A stretch of DNA of 64,000 bases from Myxococcaceae bacterium (GCA_004297725.1 SCUS01000102.1:62001-126000); one strand, 5' to 3'. Shown: positions 27,330-35,446, counted from the stretch's first letter. Program-made: numbers and translations. Notes: generated by a model from the letters alone, not told the origin.

Positions 27330-27863
27330 ATGCGAGGCCTCCCCCGCCGCTTGATCGGCGTCTCCCTCTCGATGCTGGCCTTCACCGCCGCGCTCGCCGC
27401 ACAAACCCCCCCGCGGCCCACGCCGCGAGAGGCCATGGACCGGGCGTTGACGCCCCTCCGCGAGGCGACCGCGGCCCTCTCCCTCACCGACGACGAGCGC
27501 ACGCGTGTGAGGGACGTGAGCGACCGCGGCGAGGCCTGGGCCGCCGAGCTGGTGGAGGCGGAGCACCACCGCGACCTGCGAGGCGCGCAGGCGCGCGGAC
27601 GGCGCATCGCATGGCTCGCGAGGGTGCTGAGGGCGAGGGTCGAGGCGATGCGGGCGCAGGAGCAGGCGGCGCAGGCGCTCACCGCGACGGTCGCCCTGCG
27701 GGCCACGGTGACCGAGCGGAGGGCGGCGCGCGACCGGGCGAGCGAGGCGCTGGTGGCGGCCGAGCGACAGGACGCGGTCTCGACGAGGGCGCTCCCCCCG
27801 CCGGACGCGGACGCGAGCGTGATGGTCGCCGCGGACGCCGCGACGGCGGAGGCGGGACGATGA
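27330..27863 (+). CDS. Secreted helical/coiled-coil protein, unknown
   Basis: The product is 177 residues. The ATG at 27330 begins a signal peptide (MRGLPRRLIGVSLSMLAFTAALAAQ). The mature part is almost all helix, rich in Ala, Arg and Glu (ARVLRARVEAMRAQEQAAQALTATVALRATV), forming a probable coiled coil in the periplasm. A TTGACC (27292-27297) lies upstream with CAACGT 17 bases on, 9 bases before the ATG. The stop overlaps the OmpA-like gene as ATGA, so the pair probably works together in linking envelope layers. Composition is like its neighbours. Confidence 0.75.
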   Translation: MRGLPRRLIGVSLSMLAFTAALAAQTPPRPTPREAMDRALTPLREATAALSLTDDERTRVRDVSDRGEAWAAELVEAEHHRDLRGAQARGRRIAWLARVLRARVEAMRAQEQAAQALTATVALRATVTERRAARDRASEALVAAERQDAVSTRALPPPDADASVMVAADAATAEAGR

Positions 27864-28921
27864 GCGCACGACGGCTGCTCGGAGCGGGGCTGCTGGTCGC
27901 GCTCCTCGGCTGCGGAGGCGCGTCGGTGCGCCCGCAAGACGACGCGGTGACGAGGGCGCTGGGCGGCCCGGTGGCGCGAGGACTCGTGACGGGCGCGCCG
28001 GAGGCGTGGGCGGAGGTGCTGCGCGAGGCCGACAGGGCCCGCGGGCTCTCCGGGGCTGCGAGGGCCGACGCGGAGGTCGAGCTCGCGCTGTCGTTGGAGT
28101 GGGCGCAGGCGGTGGCCGAGCGGGGGGCGGCCGACCGCTCGCTCGCGGCGGCGTCGACGCAGCGCGCGGCGCTCGCCGACGAGCAGGCTCGCCTCGACGC
28201 GGAGGTCACCCGGCTGGAGGAGGCGACGCGGCGCAGCCTCGCGGCGCAGTCGCAGGCGAGGCAGGCGCAGCAGGCGGCGGTCGCGCCGAGCGCGGTCGAG
28301 GCCGCGAGGCGGAGCGCCACCGCGGACGACCTCGACCTCCAGACCGAGCTGCTGCTCGCCGCGGCCGAGCTCTTCGGCGCCCGGCCCGAGGCGATCAACC
28401 CGCTGCGCGCCCGGATCGTCTCCGGGCGCTCGACAGGCACCGCTCGCCTGGCCGCATCCGCCGCGGTCTACCGCGAGGCCGAGGCTCTCCTCGAGGCGAC
28501 GCGCGCCTCGGGCGCCGCGGTGTCGACCGCCGACGTCGACGCGCTGCGCCTGCAGGCCTCGCTCTCCGAGAGCGAAGGGGTCGACGCGCACCGCGACGCC
28601 CGAGGGGTCGTGGCCGTGCTCCGGGGGCTCTTCGCGGGCCCGCGCCTCTCGCCCACCTCACGGTCGAGGGTCGAGCTCCTCGGTCGGGTGATCCGCTCGC
28701 ACGGGACGCTCCCGGTGCGCGTCGAGTGCTTCGTCGGCGGCCCGGCGGCGTCGACCGCCACGGCCACGGCGCGCGCCCAGGCGTCGGCCCTCCGCACGGC
28801 GCTCGTCGCCGCGGGCGTCCCGGCCGATCGCCTCCAGGCCGCGGGCTTCCATCGCCCCTCCGGCGGCGCCCGCACCGAGGATCGCGTCGAGGTCGTGCTG
28901 CTCAGCCCCCGCGCGGAGTGA
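27860..28921 (+). CDS. OmpA-like lipoprotein with coiled-coil region
   Basis: The product is 353 residues. The lipoprotein signal is MSARRLLGAGLLVALLGCGG (lipobox LLGC). Long Ala/Arg/Glu helices span about 45-235 (QARLDAEVTRLEEATRRSLAAQSQ). The C-terminal 110 residues fit a degenerate OmpA peptidoglycan-binding fold: SRVELLGRVIRSHGTLPVRVECFVG and ALRTALVAAGVPADRLQAAGFHRPSGGARTEDRVEVVLL, including the usual RVEVVL end. It would tether the outer membrane to the wall. The usual Asp/Arg pair (NxxLSxxRA) appears only partly, so peptidoglycan binding is not certain. Stops abut the convergent lipoprotein gene. Confidence 0.82.
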   Translation: MSARRLLGAGLLVALLGCGGASVRPQDDAVTRALGGPVARGLVTGAPEAWAEVLREADRARGLSGAARADAEVELALSLEWAQAVAERGAADRSLAAASTQRAALADEQARLDAEVTRLEEATRRSLAAQSQARQAQQAAVAPSAVEAARRSATADDLDLQTELLLAAAELFGARPEAINPLRARIVSGRSTGTARLAASAAVYREAEALLEATRASGAAVSTADVDALRLQASLSESEGVDAHRDARGVVAVLRGLFAGPRLSPTSRSRVELLGRVIRSHGTLPVRVECFVGGPAASTATATARAQASALRTALVAAGVPADRLQAAGFHRPSGGARTEDRVEVVLLSPRAE

Positions 28922-29599
28922 TCAGGGCGTCACGTTCTCGCGCAGCCCCTCGACGCGCCAGCCGTCGCGCTCCCAGACCAGCAGCAGCACCCGGCCGTCG
29001 GGCAGCCGCACCCTCGTCGCCCCGGGAACCTCCGGAAACTGCAGCGCGTCAGGGTCTTCCAGCGCCGCCGCGAGGTCGCGCAGGTCGCTCTCCATCGCGC
29101 CCCGGGCCCTCGCGGACAGCATCGACATGAGGCCCTGCAGGTCGCCGCGGGCGAGGGTGCGACGCAGGTGTTCGAGCGCCGCCCTCGCGCCGTCTCGCCC
29201 CGGGGTCGTGACCACCGTGGCATCGCCGAGGCTGGGACCTCCCACGCGCCAGCCGTCGCGCTCCTCGACGGCGAGCACCCGCCGCGCGCCCTGGCGCAGC
29301 TCGACGGTCACCGGCGTCGCCCCGGAGAGCGCCGCGGCGACGGCGTCCCGTAGCTCGCCGAGGGAGCGCGGGTCGCTCCCCACCCTCGCCCGAAAGGCGT
29401 CGAGCGACTCGGCCCTGCGGGCGGACTCGGGCATCAGGTCGTAGAGGGCGCGCGCCGGGTCGGGGGCGCGGGTCGCGGACACCAGCGCGTGGAGCGTCGC
29501 CCTCGCGGAGGAGCCCGAGGTCCCGCACCCGAGCATCGAGAGCGCCGAGACAAGCAGCAGGGACCTGGCCGCAACGCGCTTCACCGGAGGGACCGGCAC
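28922..29599 (-). CDS. Small lipoprotein with repeated ERDGWRV motif
   Basis: The product is 225 residues from a GTG at 29599; a GTG at 29584 (VKRVAARS) is an alternative. The lipobox is SMLGC. The protein contains two similar units ending LAVEERDGWRVGG (about 115) and LLVWERDGWRVEG (about 216), each preceded by helix-rich sequence, suggesting an internal duplication of an NTF2-like or nuclear-transport-factor-like fold. It is probably an outer-membrane lipoprotein. The divergent region upstream (29600-29771) holds repeated operator-like sequence. Function unknown. Confidence 0.75.
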   Translation of the reverse strand: MPVPPVKRVAARSLLLVSALSMLGCGTSGSSARATLHALVSATRAPDPARALYDLMPESARRAESLDAFRARVGSDPRSLGELRDAVAAALSGATPVTVELRQGARRVLAVEERDGWRVGGPSLGDATVVTTPGRDGARAALEHLRRTLARGDLQGLMSMLSARARGAMESDLRDLAAALEDPDALQFPEVPGATRVRLPDGRVLLLVWERDGWRVEGLRENVTP

Positions 29600-29633
29600 C
29601 CTAAGCCCGCGCCATCACCCGGCACAATCCCAG

Positions 29634-29671
29634 GAACGTTCACGCGGCCCTTGTGAAGCATCGTTCACGCG
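29634..29671. promoter_or_regulatory. Operator-like cluster: two CGTTCACGCG direct repeats, GTGAA/TTCAC inverted repeats
   Basis: CGTTCACGCG occurs at 29637-29646 and 29662-29671 (25-base period). GAACGTTC (29634-29641) is a palindrome. GTGAA (29653-29657) pairs with TTCAC on both sides (29639-29643 and 29664-29668). The cluster sits in the 172-base divergent gap between a lipoprotein gene and the Cys-rich lipoprotein gene and probably binds a regulator. TAGGCT (29727-29732) may be the -10 of the plus-strand gene. Confidence 0.5.
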
Positions 29672-29771
29672 ACGCACCCCCATGGTTGCAGCCCGAAAGT
29701 GATGGGTGCATGGCATGGTTCTGCCATAGGCTGCGTTCATCACAAGGTCCTGATCGGGAGGCAATACCCCC

Positions 29772-30821
29772 ATGAGCCGACTTCACTTCGCCCCTTCCAA
29801 GCTCGTCCTGGCGCTGATCGCGAGCGGCCTCTTCGGTGCCTCCGCCGGCTGCTCCGATGACTCGTACTACTGCGACGCCAGCGGCTGCTATTTCTGCGAC
29901 GGCGTCGGCTGTCGCGCCGTGACGCCCCCCACGCGCGCCACCTGCCTCGGCGACTACCAGTGCTCCGCGGGCCAGGTCTGCACCAGCCTCGGCTGCGCGA
30001 CCTCCTGCCTCAACGACGCCGATTGCTCCCAGGGCTGGGTCTGCCGCGGCGCCTCGGGCACCACCCGCGGCGTCTGCGTCGCCCCGACGGAGTCGCTCCC
30101 CACGCGCAACCCGGGCACCTGCCGCGACAACTCCCAGTGCATGGGCGGCGCGGTCTGCCTCGACGGCACCTGCGCGCGGCGCACCTGCGACGGCGCCACC
30201 TCGAGCTGCGCGTGCACCTCCGACGCGAGCTGCAGCAACGGCCAGGTCTGCCTCTCGGGCCAGTGCACCGTCCCCACCAACGCGTGCCGCTTCAACTCCC
30301 AGTGCGGCGTCGGCCGCGTCTGCGTCAACCAGGAGTGCCGCGCCTCCTGCAGCGCCACCAACCCCTGCCCGTCGGGGCAGACCTGCGACGCCGCGAGCGG
30401 CCTGTGCGCCGCCAGCCCGGCGGGCCAGTGCACCCGCGACAGCGAGTGCGGCACCGGCCGGCGCTGCCTCAACGCCACCTGCCTCACGCGCTGCGCCGCC
30501 GCCACCGACTGCGCCACGGGCACCTACTGCTCCGACCAGGGCGTGTGCGAGCCCGACACCCGCCGCCGGCCCTTCTGCAGCAGCAACTCCGACTGCGCCG
30601 CGGGCAGCCAGTGCCTCGACGGCGTCTGCCGCCGCCCCTGCGCGACCGCCGACGAGTGCATCCGCACCGACGTGCAGTACCGCAACTGCGAGCCCATCAC
30701 GTACCTCGGCACCGCGCAGCGCTTCTGCCAGACCAACAACGAGGTGCAGTCCAACTGCGGGTCGCAGCGCGACTGCGCCGCGGGCCAGTCCTGCGTCGAC
30801 GGCACCTGCCGCAGCAACTGA
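29772..30821 (+). CDS. Cysteine-rich repeat lipoprotein (Dickkopf-like)
   Basis: The product is 349 residues. A GGGAGG site precedes the ATG. The signal ends in GASAGC, a lipobox. The mature protein is built of short Cys-rich units of the pattern C-x-x-x-x-x-C-x2-G-x-x-C-x3-x-C (QCSAGQVCTSLGC, DCSQGWVCRG, QCMGGAVCLDGTC, SCSNGQVCLSGQC, ECGTGRRCLNATC, DCAAGSQCLDGVC), about ten in all. All should be disulphide-bonded and surface-exposed. Such proteins are expanded in myxobacteria. Binding partner unknown. Confidence 0.85.
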   Translation: MSRLHFAPSKLVLALIASGLFGASAGCSDDSYYCDASGCYFCDGVGCRAVTPPTRATCLGDYQCSAGQVCTSLGCATSCLNDADCSQGWVCRGASGTTRGVCVAPTESLPTRNPGTCRDNSQCMGGAVCLDGTCARRTCDGATSSCACTSDASCSNGQVCLSGQCTVPTNACRFNSQCGVGRVCVNQECRASCSATNPCPSGQTCDAASGLCAASPAGQCTRDSECGTGRRCLNATCLTRCAAATDCATGTYCSDQGVCEPDTRRRPFCSSNSDCAAGSQCLDGVCRRPCATADECIRTDVQYRNCEPITYLGTAQRFCQTNNEVQSNCGSQRDCAAGQSCVDGTCRSN

Positions 30822-30850
30822 TCGCGCCACCGCTGGGCCCCTCGTAGGGG

Positions 30851-30880
30851 TTGACGCCTCCCCAGCACACCCGTTAGCTT
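30851..30880 (+). promoter_or_regulatory. Putative promoter TTGACG-18-TAGCTT
   Basis: TTGACG (30851-30856) and TAGCTT (30875-30880) are 18 bases apart, about 50 bases before the ATG at 30930. This is the best sigma-70-type promoter in the window and belongs to the 49-residue gene. Confidence 0.55.
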
Positions 30881-30929
30881 CCGCGCCCCGTTACCCACGC
30901 ATCAACTTTTTGAGAGGAGCCCACTCCCC

Positions 30930-31079
30930 ATGGTTTCGCTGACCCAACAGACCAGCCGTATCCGCCGCCGCAAGCAGACCACCAACGGCAAGGTCAACAA
31001 GCGTGTCCGCCGCGCCAACGGCACCCCGGTGTTCCCGGTGCACATCGAGGCCGCGGCCCCGGTCGCCGAGGCCAAGTAG
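30930..31079 (+). CDS. 49-residue strongly basic protein
   Basis: The open frame is ATG 30930 to TAG 31079, 49 residues. It has an excellent GAGAGGAG site 10 bases upstream, its own promoter and a downstream hairpin, so it is a stand-alone transcript. Residues 10-28 hold ten Arg/Lys (RIRRRK and KVNKRVRR blocks), then GTPVFPVHIE and a short Ala/Val tail; only two acidic residues are present. There is no signal peptide or membrane helix. A nucleic-acid-binding or ribosome-associated role is plausible from charge alone. I do not recognise a family. Confidence 0.75.
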   Translation: MVSLTQQTSRIRRRKQTTNGKVNKRVRRANGTPVFPVHIEAAAPVAEAK

Positions 31080-31093
31080 CTCTCTCCCCGCCA

Positions 31094-31126
31094 CGGTCCC
31101 CTCGACGCGCACCGCGCAGGGGACCG
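31094..31126 (+). terminator. CGGTCCCCT/AGGGGACCG stem-loop
   Basis: A perfect 9-base stem (31094-31102 with 31118-31126) encloses a 15-base loop, 15 bases after the TAG of the small basic gene and before the convergent SDR stop. No T run follows, only CCCCCTTT, so termination is probable rather than proven. Confidence 0.55.
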
Positions 31127-31137
31127 GGCAACCCCCT

Positions 31138-31875
31138 TTACCCAGACTTGTAAGATGCCCTCGGGAGGTCCCACCCTCCCGCGACGGTGATCTCCGCGCC
31201 GGTGACGTGCGCGGCCTCCTCCGACAACAGCCACGCCACCAGGCCGGCCACGTCCTCCGGGCGACCGGCGACGCCGCCCGGCACCTGCGCGGCCATGCGC
31301 TGAAACACCGCGGCGTCCATTCCCCCGGTCTCGATGACCCCGGGAGAGACGCAGTTCACGGTCACCCCGCGGCCCGCGTTCTCTGCCGCGAGCGCCCTCG
31401 CAAAGGCCAGCAGCGCGGCCTTCGCGGCGTACCAGCCGGCGATGGTCGGGGGAGGGCGCAGCGTCGAGACGCCCGCGTGGCCGAAGACCACCACGCGGCC
31501 CCAGGAGCGGGCGCGCATCGCCGGGGCGACCATCCCCGCGAGGCCCACCACGGCGAAGAGGTTGTCGGCGAAGGCGCGCCTCCACGCGGGCAGGTCGGCG
31601 GTGCTCTCCGCCGCGCGGAAGAAGGGGCCCGCCGCGTGGACGAGCGCGTCCGGGGCGCCGAGCCTCGCGGTGACCGCGTCGAGCCAGCGCCTCGCCGCCG
31701 CGTCGTCGGACACGTCGCAGAGCGCGACGTCATGCTCGTCGCCGAGGGCCTCGCGCAGCGAGCGCAGCTCGTCGGAGTCTCGCCGCGCCGCGACCGCCAC
31801 GCGCCATCCCGCGCCCGCGAGCGACACGGCGACCGCGCGGCCGATGCCCCGCGCGCCGCCCGGGATGAGCACCAC
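31138..31875 (-). CDS. Short-chain dehydrogenase/reductase
   Basis: The product is 245 residues from a GTG at 31875 (VVLIPGGARGIG), 5 bases after the upstream TGA. It is a classical SDR: nucleotide loop GGARGIG, DVSDD acidic residue, HAAGPFF in place of NNAG, catalytic Ser in FGHAGVSTLR, YAAK (Tyr/Lys pair), then VNCVSPGVIETGG and VTGAEITVAGGW. FabG-like NAD(P)-dependent ketone/alcohol chemistry is expected. Substrate unknown. It forms an operon with the TerB-like gene. Confidence 0.9.
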   Translation of the reverse strand: MVLIPGGARGIGRAVAVSLAGAGWRVAVAARRDSDELRSLREALGDEHDVALCDVSDDAAARRWLDAVTARLGAPDALVHAAGPFFRAAESTADLPAWRRAFADNLFAVVGLAGMVAPAMRARSWGRVVVFGHAGVSTLRPPPTIAGWYAAKAALLAFARALAAENAGRGVTVNCVSPGVIETGGMDAAVFQRMAAQVPGGVAGRPEDVAGLVAWLLSEEAAHVTGAEITVAGGWDLPRASYKSG

Positions 31876-31880
31876 CCGCG

Positions 31881-32321
31881 TCAGGGGATCACCTCGTGGA
31901 TCATCGCTTCGGCGTCCTTCGGAGCGAAGTCGAAGGCCGACGCGAGCCACTCGAGGAAATCCGTCTCGTCCGCGGAGAACTCCCCGTCGCTCGACGCGCA
32001 GTACACCGCCAGCTGGAAGGCCGCGCGGCGGAGCCCGAGCTCGGTGATCCCGGCGGCGAGCGCGTGCAGCCGCGCGGTGACCGCCTCGTCGTCTTCGAAC
32101 TCGGCCATCTCCTCCAGCAGCGACTGCGCGTCGTCCTCGTCGAAGTCGCCCAGGCCAGGCACCTGCCGGATCGTCGAGACGATCCCCTCGAGCTCGTGGC
32201 GCTCGACGAGGCCGTCGGAGGTCGCGGACCACAGGGCCAGCTCCGCCACGCGCAGGCCCTGCTCGGTGAGGAGGTCCTCCGCGCGGATCTCGTTGAAGGA
32301 ACGTCGGACGTTGTAGGCCAT
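31881..32321 (-). CDS. TerB-like acidic helical protein
   Basis: The product is 146 residues with a GGAGAC site before the ATG. It is acidic and all-helical with the TerB signature of two similar halves: LRVAELALWSATSDGLVERHELEGI and LAVYCASSDGEFSADETDFLEWLASAF, each with an SDG-x-x-x-xxE metal-binding-like loop. TerB folds bind divalent metal and usually sit in membrane-associated complexes. No other ter genes are near, so tellurite resistance should not be inferred. Confidence 0.85.
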   Translation of the reverse strand: MAYNVRRSFNEIRAEDLLTEQGLRVAELALWSATSDGLVERHELEGIVSTIRQVPGLGDFDEDDAQSLLEEMAEFEDDEAVTARLHALAAGITELGLRRAAFQLAVYCASSDGEFSADETDFLEWLASAFDFAPKDAEAMIHEVIP

Positions 32322-32387
32322 CGCGTCTCCGACCCTCGCACGGCCGGGGGCGCCCGCTCAACCGCCCGATCGCCGCGCAGAGCGTGC

Positions 32388-32393
32388 TAGCGT
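32388..32393 (+). promoter_or_regulatory. TAGCGT -10-like element
   Basis: TAGCGT ends 11 bases before the ATG at 32405, the same placement as the TAGCAT at 14235. No convincing -35 is visible. Confidence 0.35.
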
Positions 32394-32404
32394 CCGCCCC
32401 GGCG

Positions 32405-33394
32405 ATGGCAGCCCCGCGGCGACAGCGCTGGCGATGGATGCTCCCGATGGTGGCGGCCCTCGACCTGCTCGGCGCCGCCGCGTCGGCCCAGCCCATCGAG
32501 CCGCGACGCCGACGGGCGGTCGCCCAGGCGGCCTTCGACGGCGCCGTGCGCGCATGGCGGAGCGGCGACTACGCCCGCGCGCTCGAAGGCTTCCGCCGCG
32601 CCCAGGAGCTCTCGCCGCATCCCGCGACGCTCTACAACGTCGCCCGCGCCGAGGAGCGGCTGGGCCACGCCGCCGCCGCCATCGAGGCCTACGAGGCCTA
32701 CCTCCGCGAGGCCCCGGACGCCCCCGATGCCGCCGAGGTGAGGCGCGCCATCGCCTCGCTGCGCGCCTCCCAGGAGCCCGTGGTGACGGCGCCACCGGTG
32801 GTCGCTCCCGCGGTGGTCGCTCCCGCTGTGGTCGCCCCCGCGGTGGTCGCTCCGGCGGTGGCCGCTCCCGCGGTGGTCGCCCCCGCGGTGGTCGCCCCCG
32901 CGGTGGTCGCTCTCCCGACCGCCTACGAGCGCATCGTCGACCGGCGGCGCAGCCGTCTCCTGTCCTTTCGTGTGGGGCTCATCGGAGGCTTCGCGTCGCC
33001 TCGCGACCGGCAGAACCTCGCGGTGGGCTTCGAGGCCACGGTGTTCTTCGGGCGCTCGCTCACGCTGCTCGCGCACGGCCTCGCCATCGACACCGAAGGG
33101 GGGCCTCAGGTCGGCACGGTGGAGCTCGGCTGGACCTTCGTCGGCGACGACTTCGACCTCGCGGTGCTCGCCCACGCCGGGGTGCTGCGGCACTGCGACT
33201 CCATCTGCCGCGGGCGCGAAGGAGCCGTCGGCTCGTCGGTCTCCCTCGGCGGCGTGACGCTCAAGGTCGACGTGTTCTTCCACCCGCGCATCTCCGTCGG
33301 CCTCTACGGGCGCTTCTCGTGGCAGGAGTTCAACCTCGTCGACGGCGACGCGCTCTTGTCTTCGATCGGTCTGTCCGTCAGCCTTCACCTGTGA
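32405..33394 (+). CDS. TPR / VVAPA-repeat / beta-barrel-like exported protein
   Basis: The product is 329 residues. The ATG at 32405 is chosen over the GTG at 32384, which overlaps the -10-like TAGCGT. A signal peptide (WRWMLPMVAALDLLGAAASAQ) is followed by two TPR units (about 45-115: FDGAVRAWRSGDYARALEGFRRAQEL), a linker of eight VVAPA-type pentapeptides (about 132-170), and a beta-rich C-terminus (FRVGLIGGFASPRDRQNLAVGFEATVFFG ... SIGLSVSLHL) ending like an outer-membrane strand. It could couple a periplasmic complex to the outer membrane. It overlaps the kinase start as GTGA. Confidence 0.8.
   Translation: MAAPRRQRWRWMLPMVAALDLLGAAASAQPIEPRRRRAVAQAAFDGAVRAWRSGDYARALEGFRRAQELSPHPATLYNVARAEERLGHAAAAIEAYEAYLREAPDAPDAAEVRRAIASLRASQEPVVTAPPVVAPAVVAPAVVAPAVVAPAVAAPAVVAPAVVAPAVVALPTAYERIVDRRRSRLLSFRVGLIGGFASPRDRQNLAVGFEATVFFGRSLTLLAHGLAIDTEGGPQVGTVELGWTFVGDDFDLAVLAHAGVLRHCDSICRGREGAVGSSVSLGGVTLKVDVFFHPRISVGLYGRFSWQEFNLVDGDALLSSIGLSVSLHL
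32798..32914. repeat. 15-base tandem repeat encoding VVAPA, about 8 copies
   Basis: Seven full and one partial copies of a GTGGTCGCTCCCGCG-like unit, in frame, encode the Pro/Ala/Val linker. Unit sequences differ only at third positions, which points to recent expansion. Confidence 0.85.
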
Positions 33395-34719
33395 GTGCCT
33401 CCACCACCGCGACGCCGGTGAGCGAGCCCGCGACCGGCCGCGTCGGCACCCTGCGCATCGAGCGCGGCACCCCCACCGACCCGCCTCCGACGGACGCCGC
33501 CCCCGACGGTGTGGACGCCACCCTCGGCCGCGTCCTCGGCGGCCGCTATGCCATCGAGTCCGTCGTCGCCCGTGGGGGCATGGGCATCGTCTACCGCGCC
33601 CGGCACCTCGCCGTCGGACGACCCGTGGCGGTGAAGATCCTGCGCGCCGACCTCGCCCGAAACACCGAGGCGCTCGCCCGCTTCCACCGCGAGGCGCAGG
33701 CCGCCGCCGCCATCGGGCACCCGCACATCATCGAGGTCATCGACTTCGGGCACAGCCCCGAGGGGGACGCCTACCTCGTGATGGAGCTCATCGACGGCAT
33801 CGACCTCGCGGGGCTCCTGCGCCGCGAGGGGGCGCTCCCGGTGGCCCGCGCGCTGGGCATCGCTCGCCAGGTCGCCGACGCGCTCGGCGCCGCGCACGCC
33901 AAGGGCATCGTGCACCGCGACCTCAAGAGCGAGAACGTCATGGTGATCTCCCGCGACGAGGGGGACTACGCCAAGGTGCTCGACTTCGGCATCTCCAAGG
34001 TGCTCGAAGACGACCAGGGGAGGGCGCCCATCACCCGCGACGGAGTCGTCCTCGGCACGCCCGCGTACATGGCCCCGGAGCAGGGCTCCGACGGCGCCCT
34101 CGTCGACCACCGGGCGGACCTCTACGCCCTCGGCTGCATCCTGTTCGAGCTCCTCACCGGAGCACTGCCCTACGACGGCAAGACCCCGATGGAGGTGATG
34201 TACAAGCACAACCACGCGGCGATCCCGAAGCCCTCCTCGCGGGTTACCGAGGCGCGTATTCCCTCGGCGGTCGACGCCCTGGTGCTGCGGCTGCTGGCCA
34301 AGGCCAGGGACGACCGCTACCCCGACGCCCGCTCCGTGGTCGACGCGCTCGACGCCGCGCTCTCCCCCGATCAGGGCGTCGCCCGCTGGCGCCGGCGCGT
34401 CGCGGTCGCCGCCCTCGTCGCCTTCGGCAGCCTCGTCACCGAGGCCGCGTGGCGCTCGCCCAACCACCCCGATCCCCCGCCGGTGGTCGCCCGGCAGCTC
34501 GGGCGCCTCCCCGCGGCCCGTACGCCCGCTCCGCCGTCGCCGGCTCCTCCCGAGCCTCTGCCCCCGACGCCCCCGACGGTCGCGCAGGCGGCGGTCCTCC
34601 CGGCGCCACCGGGTCAGCCACCAGCGCTTGCGCGCCTGCCCGCCCCGGCGCCTCGACGTCGGCCTCGCCCCGTCCGAGAGTCGCTCCCCGAGGGCCTCAA
34701 GGCGAGCCCCTACCGCTGA
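33391..34719 (+). CDS. Ser/Thr protein kinase with Pro-rich C-terminus
   Basis: The product is 442 residues from a GTG overlapping the upstream stop (GTGA). The kinase domain (about 50-325) has VVARGGMGIVYRA, the lysine in VAVKIL, HRDLKSENVM, DFGISKV, GTPAYMAPEQ and HRADLYALGCILFELLTG, so it is active-looking. A weak hydrophobic segment (VAVAALVAFGSLV) at about 337-350 may anchor it. The last 90 residues are Pro/Ala/Arg-rich. Co-expression with a barrel-like protein suggests they act together. Its 3' end overlaps the convergent GNAT gene by 23 bases. Confidence 0.92.
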   Translation: MSASTTATPVSEPATGRVGTLRIERGTPTDPPPTDAAPDGVDATLGRVLGGRYAIESVVARGGMGIVYRARHLAVGRPVAVKILRADLARNTEALARFHREAQAAAAIGHPHIIEVIDFGHSPEGDAYLVMELIDGIDLAGLLRREGALPVARALGIARQVADALGAAHAKGIVHRDLKSENVMVISRDEGDYAKVLDFGISKVLEDDQGRAPITRDGVVLGTPAYMAPEQGSDGALVDHRADLYALGCILFELLTGALPYDGKTPMEVMYKHNHAAIPKPSSRVTEARIPSAVDALVLRLLAKARDDRYPDARSVVDALDAALSPDQGVARWRRRVAVAALVAFGSLVTEAAWRSPNHPDPPPVVARQLGRLPAARTPAPPSPAPPEPLPPTPPTVAQAAVLPAPPGQPPALARLPAPAPRRRPRPVRESLPEGLKASPYR

Positions 34720-35446
34720 GCGCCAGCGTCATCGAGAGCCTTCGGGTGCGGCCCCTGAGGCAAACCATCGACTCGTAGAACGCGACCGTCTCCGCGGCCA
34801 CCCAGGGCACCGTGGCCTCGGCGAAGCCGCGCGCGTGGAGGTCGGCGAAGACCGCGCTCGCCAGCGCCACGCCGACCCCGCGGCCGCGCGCCGAGGGGAG
34901 CACGCCGATGGGGCCGAAGGTTCCCCGGTGGCAGAGGTTGCCGGAGTGGGCCGCGAAGCCGAGCCAGTCGCCCCCGGTCGAGCGCGCCGTGAAGAGGCCG
35001 TGGTGCGCGAGGGCCCGCTCGGCCTCCCACTGCCACGCGCTTCCGAAGGCCGGGCCGATCAGGGCGCGCAGGTCGTCGGCCGAGCGAGCGACCGTCGCCT
35101 CGGACGCGGGCCTCGGCGCGACCGCGGTGTCCACCCTCAGGTCGAGGTGCTCTCCGCGGGTCGTGAAGCCCGCTGCCAGCAGCGCGGCGACCCGATCGGC
35201 GTCGCTCGCGTCCACGCCGCTCTCCACGTAGTTGCCCGGCGGCCCGCCCGCGGTGAGCCGCGTCGCCCCCGCCGAGCGGGCCCTCGCGATCGCCTCCGCC
35301 AGCTCCTCGCGCGCTCCGGACCACCACGCCAGCCACGCCGTCGTCGAGCCCTCCGCGGGCTCCGCGAAGAGCGATCCGCCGAGCTCCGTCAGCGCCCTCG
35401 GCGGCCGGAGCTTCTCCGCCAGCGTCGGCGCGTCGATCAGCCCCAC
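34697..35446 (-). CDS. GNAT-family acetyltransferase
   Basis: The product is 249 residues from a GTG, overlapping wecB by 10 bases. The C-terminal GNAT domain (about 110-245) has the acetyl-CoA loop LPSARGRGVGVALASAVF and the strand VPWVAAETVAFYESMVCL. The N-terminal half (ELAEAIARARSAGATRLTAGG...LLAAGFTTRGEHLDLRV) looks like a second, degenerate GNAT unit. As last gene of the minus-strand glycan operon it may acetylate an amino sugar, but a stand-alone role is possible. The end overlaps the convergent kinase gene. Confidence 0.85.
   Translation of the reverse strand: MGLIDAPTLAEKLRPPRALTELGGSLFAEPAEGSTTAWLAWWSGAREELAEAIARARSAGATRLTAGGPPGNYVESGVDASDADRVAALLAAGFTTRGEHLDLRVDTAVAPRPASEATVARSADDLRALIGPAFGSAWQWEAERALAHHGLFTARSTGGDWLGFAAHSGNLCHRGTFGPIGVLPSARGRGVGVALASAVFADLHARGFAEATVPWVAAETVAFYESMVCLRGRTRRLSMTLALSGRGSP

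Noticed and set aside
29637..29671. parS-like GTTCACGCG repeats
   Set aside because: They do not match the 16-base parS consensus and are far from the parA-like gene.
29711..29725. Sigma-54-like TGGCATG...TGC upstream of the Cys-rich lipoprotein gene
   Set aside because: GG and GC are 9 bases apart instead of the required 10, and the T before GC is missing.
31881..32321. Tellurite-resistance locus
   Set aside because: Only a TerB-like fold is present; no terC/terD or other partners nearby.
32798..32914. Possible CRISPR-like array
   Set aside because: 15-base direct repeats without spacers, in frame within a coding gene.
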